Positions 7,856 through 10,803 of a DNA stretch of 10,803 bases are shown piece after piece (positions within the stretch are counted from its first letter, which is position 1; each line of letters starts with the position of its first letter). The position numbers and the translations under genes were made by a program. The notes under the pieces were generated by a model. That model was given only the letters and a program-made list of their open reading frames with translations. It ran no database searches and was not told where the DNA came from. The DNA comes from an uncultured Bacteroidales bacterium (GTDB lineage: Bacteria > Bacteroidota > Bacteroidia > Bacteroidales > WCHB1-69): the NCBI GenBank assembly GCA_900321845.1, contig ONXT01000087.1, positions 1-10,803 of the forward strand, read 5' to 3'.

Positions 7856-8470
7856 CTACCGGTGGATTGGGAAGAAGGGCCGTGTAGAAAAGTAGGATTC
7901 CAAATCGATCTCGTTCAGTTTGTGCTGCCCATCGGGGGTGAGCAACGGGGACATGAGATAATGGATCATTTCCGAGTCCAAGCAATCGAAAATGATGAAA
8001 TAAATCGTGTTCACCAGTAGGAACATCATGTAAGAGGAGACGTTCAGATTCTCGCGGAAATCGCCGTCTTCCATTCCCTTGGCGATGATAGCGCGCATCG
8101 TTTTCGCAAGTCTTTGAAATCCAGATGTGTCTTTTAAGGCAACCTGCTGAGCCTTGAGCAGGAAAATGGGATAACTTTCTTTTTTGGAGAGGTAGAGCTC
8201 ATACATGAACACAAGGACGGATTCCACTGCGCTGTTGGAGCTTGTGATTTTGGACTCGAGGGAGCGGCAAATGCGGAGTTCCCAATAGTCAATCACGCAC
8301 TGCTCCATCTTTTCCTTGGTCTGATAGCGATTGTAAATGGTTTTTGGGGTTACGCCAAGCATAGCGGCGATCTGTTCAACCGTATAATCAAATCCCTTTT
8401 GTGAGTAAAGTAGGAACAGCTGATGGAGCTTGCGCTCTTCGATTTTTTTCATGGTTTTAACAGGATTCAT
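7856..8470 (-). CDS. TetR/AcrR family transcriptional regulator
   Basis: 204 residues. The N-terminal TetR helix-turn-helix spans about 12-60, with recognition segment VEQIAAMLGVTPKTIYNRYQ (31-50) followed by TKEKMEQCVIDYW. The C-terminal all-helical ligand/dimer domain (about 75-190) shows no close match to a known ligand class. The start at 8470 overlaps the hydF end by 14 bp; a second Met at 8452, four bases after the hydF stop, is an equally good start and would give 198 residues (MKKIEERK). Translational coupling with hydF is likely either way. Family members are mostly repressors; whether this one controls hydF, the wall-hydrolase operon downstream or a distant locus cannot be told from the window. 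Confidence 0.88.
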   Translation of the reverse strand: MNPVKTMKKIEERKLHQLFLLYSQKGFDYTVEQIAAMLGVTPKTIYNRYQTKEKMEQCVIDYWELRICRSLESKITSSNSAVESVLVFMYELYLSKKESYPIFLLKAQQVALKDTSGFQRLAKTMRAIIAKGMEDGDFRENLNVSSYMMFLLVNTIYFIIFDCLDSEMIHYLMSPLLTPDGQHKLNEIDLESYFSTRPFFPIHR

Positions 8471-9677
8471 TGTTTGTGAAAATTTCTGTTACTCGTTTAT
8501 AAATATTTGTCAACCAAGCAATTGACATTCCGTAATTCGTAATGGGGACGCCTGATTTGCGCACTTGTTCGACTCGGTTTTGCAACTGTTTTTTAGTCAC
8601 CATACAACCGCCGCACTGGATAGCCAACGCATATTCCGACAGGTTTTGCGGCAGCGGCTCCAAGGCTGAAACGAAAGTGAAATCCAACTTTTTCCCGGTG
8701 GTTTTCTGCAATAAAGCCGGAATTTTATGCCGGCCGATGTCCTCGCACGAAGTGACGTGGGTGCAGGACTCCATCATCAGAATGCGGTCGCCGTCCTTGA
8801 GATTCTCAATGGCGGGCGCTCCTTGCAGGAAAAGTTCGAAATTGCCCTTCGCGCGCGAAAGGATGATGCTGAAACTGGTGAGAGGCAGATGTTTCCCGGG
8901 CATTGACTGCTCCATCGCCATTACAATTTGCGACACCTCCGCAAAGACCTGGCTGTCGGTAATGATCAATTTCGGGGTTTGGGTTCGCAGGAAATCCGAC
9001 AATTCTTCCGTCTGCAGTGCAATGGCAACGGCATGATTATCAAGCAAATCACGTATCACTTGGACTTGTGGGAGAATCAGTCGTCCTTCGGGGGCTTCGG
9101 CATCCTGCGGCATGACCAGCACCACGAGGTCTCCCCTTTTCACCAAATCGCCGACCAACGTGTCGGGTTGATGGGCGGAGGGCGGGGTGATCCGAACGAT
9201 CGCCTTCACCAATTCATCAATCCCATGATGATTTATGGCGCTGCACTCCAAAACGGGAACGTTGAAGGAGAGCAGTTCCTGTTTCAAATCGACAGAAAGA
9301 GGCACCATATCCGCCTTGTTCTGCACAATCAGAAAAGGAGTATTGTATTCTCTGAATTTCTGAATCATCGCTGTTTCCGCAGCGCCGAACTGGTTTTCGG
9401 AAATCACCAGCAATGCGACATCAACCGTCTTCGCCGCCTCAAAAGTCTTCTGCACGCGCTTCCGGCCGATTTCGCCCTCGTCGTCAATCCCCGCGGTATC
9501 CACCAGCACCGAAGGGCCAATCCCGAAAATCTCGATGCTCTTCTTCACGGGGTCGGTAGTGGTGCCGGCAACATCCGCAACAATCGCGATATCCTGTCCG
9601 GCAATCGCATTAATCAGCGCACTCTTCCCCTGATTCCGCCTTCCAAAAATGCCGATATAGACGTGTTTTGTCTTCAT
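8457..9677 (-). CDS. hydF: [FeFe]-hydrogenase H-cluster maturation GTPase HydF
   Basis: Scaffold protein that receives the 2Fe subcluster precursor made by HydE and HydG and transfers it to apo-HydA; cytoplasmic. The 406 residues match full-length HydF. The N-terminal GTPase domain has GRRNQGKS (12-19), the Thr-rich switch I (TTTDP, 39-43), DTAG (60-63) and NKAD (120-123). A dimerisation domain follows, then the C-terminal [4Fe-4S] domain with C305-x-H307 and C355-GG-C358. The fourth-ligand position, often His just before CxxC, is Gln here (Q354). The ATG at 9677 gives the expected short N-terminus before the first strand. hydE, hydG and hydA are not in the window. The 3' end overlaps the tetR gene, and the leader carries a candidate attenuator. 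Confidence 0.95.
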   Translation of the reverse strand: MKTKHVYIGIFGRRNQGKSALINAIAGQDIAIVADVAGTTTDPVKKSIEIFGIGPSVLVDTAGIDDEGEIGRKRVQKTFEAAKTVDVALLVISENQFGAAETAMIQKFREYNTPFLIVQNKADMVPLSVDLKQELLSFNVPVLECSAINHHGIDELVKAIVRITPPSAHQPDTLVGDLVKRGDLVVLVMPQDAEAPEGRLILPQVQVIRDLLDNHAVAIALQTEELSDFLRTQTPKLIITDSQVFAEVSQIVMAMEQSMPGKHLPLTSFSIILSRAKGNFELFLQGAPAIENLKDGDRILMMESCTHVTSCEDIGRHKIPALLQKTTGKKLDFTFVSALEPLPQNLSEYALAIQCGGCMVTKKQLQNRVEQVRKSGVPITNYGMSIAWLTNIYKRVTEIFTNNESC

Positions 9678-9786
9678 TAGGTCGAATTATTGAGTTGTCA
9701 AGTCGTTCTATTCGTTTATCGTTTATTCGTTGTAGAGGTGGTTGGAAGCAAGAATCCATGCCACTTCTGTAAATCGGGGAAAAGCA
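9678..9786 (-). other. hydF 5' untranslated region, proximal part
   Basis: No TAnnTTTG box and no Shine-Dalgarno sequence lie between the ATG and the hairpin at 9795-9811, so hydF transcription probably begins further upstream (candidate at 9885-9892) and crosses the terminator-like hairpin. A plus-strand frame of 73 codons (9690-9911) crosses this region but has no supporting features. Confidence 0.4.
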
Positions 9787-9811
9787 AAAAAAACACTTCC
9801 ACTATGGAAGT
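9783..9811 (-). terminator. Terminator-like hairpin in the hydF leader
   Basis: On the minus strand, perfect 6-bp arms ACTTCC/GGAAGT with a 5-nt loop (9811-9795) are followed by G and then a run of eight T (9793-9786). An outer AAAGCA/TGCTTT pairing may add to it. On the plus strand there is no adjacent T-run. Its position inside the hydF leader makes transcription attenuation, or the end of a roughly 90-nt small RNA, plausible. Confidence 0.6.
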
Positions 9812-9884
9812 CGCTGCTTTTAAGAGAAAATTAAATAATCGCATCTGTAGTCATCGGAAGCTTGCAGAGAAGAAATCAGAGGCG

Positions 9885-9892
9885 CAAAAATA
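9885..9892 (-). promoter_or_regulatory. Candidate -7 box for hydF or its leader RNA
   Basis: TATTTTTG on the minus strand (9892-9885), followed by CGCC, is an exact TAnnTTTG match. No good -33 TTTG is found at 19-21 nt. Transcription from here would start near 9878 and give a leader of about 200 nt. It is divergent from the plus-strand promoter 45 bp away. Confidence 0.45.
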
Positions 9893-9913
9893 TGAAAATT
9901 TGTTTAAATAGCG

Positions 9914-9944
9914 TTCGCATTTACGTAAAAAAAATGTATTTTTG
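9914..9944 (+). promoter_or_regulatory. Promoter of the S46 peptidase gene
   Basis: -7 box TATTTTTG (9937-9944), followed by CAACA, matches TAnnTTTG. TTCG at 9914-9917 matches the -33 TTTG in 3 of 4 bases with a 19-nt spacer. The expected start near 9950 leaves a leader of about 170 nt before the ATG at 10119. Confidence 0.65.
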
Positions 9945-9949
9945 CAACA

Positions 9950-10118
9950 TAAAAACAAGTAAAAGAATCTGATTAGCCATTACATCATTGAAATGCCAAT
10001 ATATTCCATAATCTCTAAACGTGTTGTATTTGTTAATATTAAAATTTAACACAGATACGCATTCTCAATTCATAACACCTTAAGTATTTAAGTATTATTC
10101 ATTCCATAAATATTCAAA
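9950..10118 (+). other. Long A/T-rich 5' leader of the S46 peptidase gene
   Basis: No convincing ORF. It contains the inverted repeat TGTTAA/TTAACA with a 9-nt loop (10031-10051) nested in GTGTT/AACAC (10021-10052), and a tandem 8-bp repeat TAAGTATT (10081-10096). A palindrome TTAATATTAA lies inside the first hairpin. These could be a regulator site or a weak RNA structure; no known riboswitch is recognised. No Shine-Dalgarno sequence precedes the ATG. Confidence 0.4.
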
Positions 10119-10803
10119 ATGAAAAAAATCTTCTTATTAACTGCAATCATTTTCTGTAGGATTTTTGCATTTGCAGATGAGGGAATGTGGATTCCCCTTT
10201 TTTTGGGCTATAACGAAGCGGAGATGCAGCAGATGGGATTCCATCTGACGGCTGACGACGTTTACAGCGTCAACCACAACAGCATGAAGGACGGCATCGT
10301 GCTGTTCGGCGGCGGCTGCACTGGCGAGCTGATTTCGCCCGACGGGCTGCTCGTCACCAACCACCACTGCGGCTACAGCTACGTACAGAGCCACAGCACA
10401 CTGGAACACAACTACCTGCACAACGGATTCTGGTCACGGAGCCGCGATGAGGAGATTGCCTGCAAAGGGCTCTCCGTCACATTCCTCGTACGAATGGAAG
10501 ATGTGACTGCAGCGGCGCTCAAAGGAGTCACCGCTTCGATGACCGAAGAGGAACGCAGCAAACAGATAGAGAGCAACATCAAGGCAATCAAGGCTTCTGC
10601 CACCGAAGGCACCCATTACGAAGCCGTGGTGAAGCCTTTCTTCTATGGCAACCAGTATTTCCTGTTTGTGAATGAAGTGTTCAAGGACATCCGTTTGGTG
10701 GGCGTTCCGCCGGAGGACATCGGCAAATTCGGCGGTGACACCGACAACTGGATGTGGCCCCGCCACACCGGCGACTTCTCCCTTTGGCGCGTCTATACCG
10801 GCC
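10119..10803 (+). CDS. S46 family dipeptidyl-peptidase (DPP7/DPP11-like), 3'-partial
   Basis: Periplasmic serine exopeptidase that releases dipeptides from oligopeptides, feeding amino-acid use in asaccharolytic Bacteroidota. The frame is open to the window edge: 228 codons of a family usually about 700 residues. A signal peptide covers 1-19 (MKKIFLL... to FAFA), and the mature protein begins DEGMWIPLFL, the characteristic S46 N-terminus. The chymotrypsin-fold first half shows SPDGLLVTNHHCGY (73-86), with H83 probably the catalytic His, and GGDTDNWMWPRHTGDFS (205-221), with a catalytic Asp, probably D219. The catalytic Ser and the residue that separates DPP7 (hydrophobic P1) from DPP11 (acidic P1) specificity lie beyond the window, so no subtype is given. 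Transcription is divergent from hydF. Confidence 0.93.
   Translation, partial: MKKIFLLTAIIFCRIFAFADEGMWIPLFLGYNEAEMQQMGFHLTADDVYSVNHNSMKDGIVLFGGGCTGELISPDGLLVTNHHCGYSYVQSHSTLEHNYLHNGFWSRSRDEEIACKGLSVTFLVRMEDVTAAALKGVTASMTEEERSKQIESNIKAIKASATEGTHYEAVVKPFFYGNQYFLFVNEVFKDIRLVGVPPEDIGKFGGDTDNWMWPRHTGDFSLWRVYTG

Noticed and set aside
9690..9911. Possible 73-residue plus-strand protein with a CxxC
   Set aside because: It ends before the plus-strand promoter, has no promoter or initiation signal of its own, overlaps the hydF leader hairpin and matches no family I recognise.

Overview
The window comes from an anaerobic member of the Bacteroidota, most likely the order Bacteroidales; genus not determined. 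The grounds are: (1) at least five matches to the Bacteroidota sigma promoter -7 box TAnnTTTG, each followed by C, in intergenic DNA; (2) almost no Shine-Dalgarno sequences in front of the genes; (3) the gene order rpsL-rpsG-fusA-rpsJ without tuf; (4) an S46 dipeptidyl-peptidase gene, a family well represented in this phylum; and (5) HydF, the [FeFe]-hydrogenase maturase, which indicates anaerobic hydrogen metabolism.

Layout, left to right. 2-1609 (+): the 3' part of an LtaS/sulfatase-fold membrane transferase gene, which runs in from outside the window. It converges on the str operon, read on the minus strand: rpsL (5128-4751), rpsG (4659-4189), fusA (4130-2031), rpsJ (1962-1648). A perfect 12-bp inverted repeat (1598-1635) lies between the convergent genes. 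The operon stops after rpsJ, although in Bacteroides rpsJ leads straight into rplC and the S10/spc genes. 5129-5524 is non-coding and holds the likely str promoter, a strong minus-strand terminator and a run of hairpins behind another TAnnTTTG box. This looks like either a roughly 170-nt structured small RNA or an attenuated leader of the ribosomal operon.

5525-7745 (-) is a two-gene cell-wall operon: a secreted glucosaminidase with two LysM repeats, then a membrane-anchored M23 metallopeptidase 4 bp downstream, with its own promoter at 7782-7813. 7856-9677 (-) is a hydF-tetR pair with overlapping ends. The hydF leader contains a compact terminator behind a candidate promoter, which suggests transcription attenuation. 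At the right end a divergent plus-strand promoter with a leader of about 170 nt drives an S46 dipeptidyl-peptidase gene that runs off the window.

Functionally, the window joins core translation (S12, S7, EF-G, S10), envelope remodelling (LtaS-like transferase, glucosaminidase, M23 endopeptidase), hydrogenase maturation (HydF) with a local regulator, and periplasmic peptide breakdown (S46). All protein-coding genes have recognisable families. The best candidates for undescribed biology are the two non-coding leader/sRNA regions at 5236-5420 and 9787-9892, not a new protein system.
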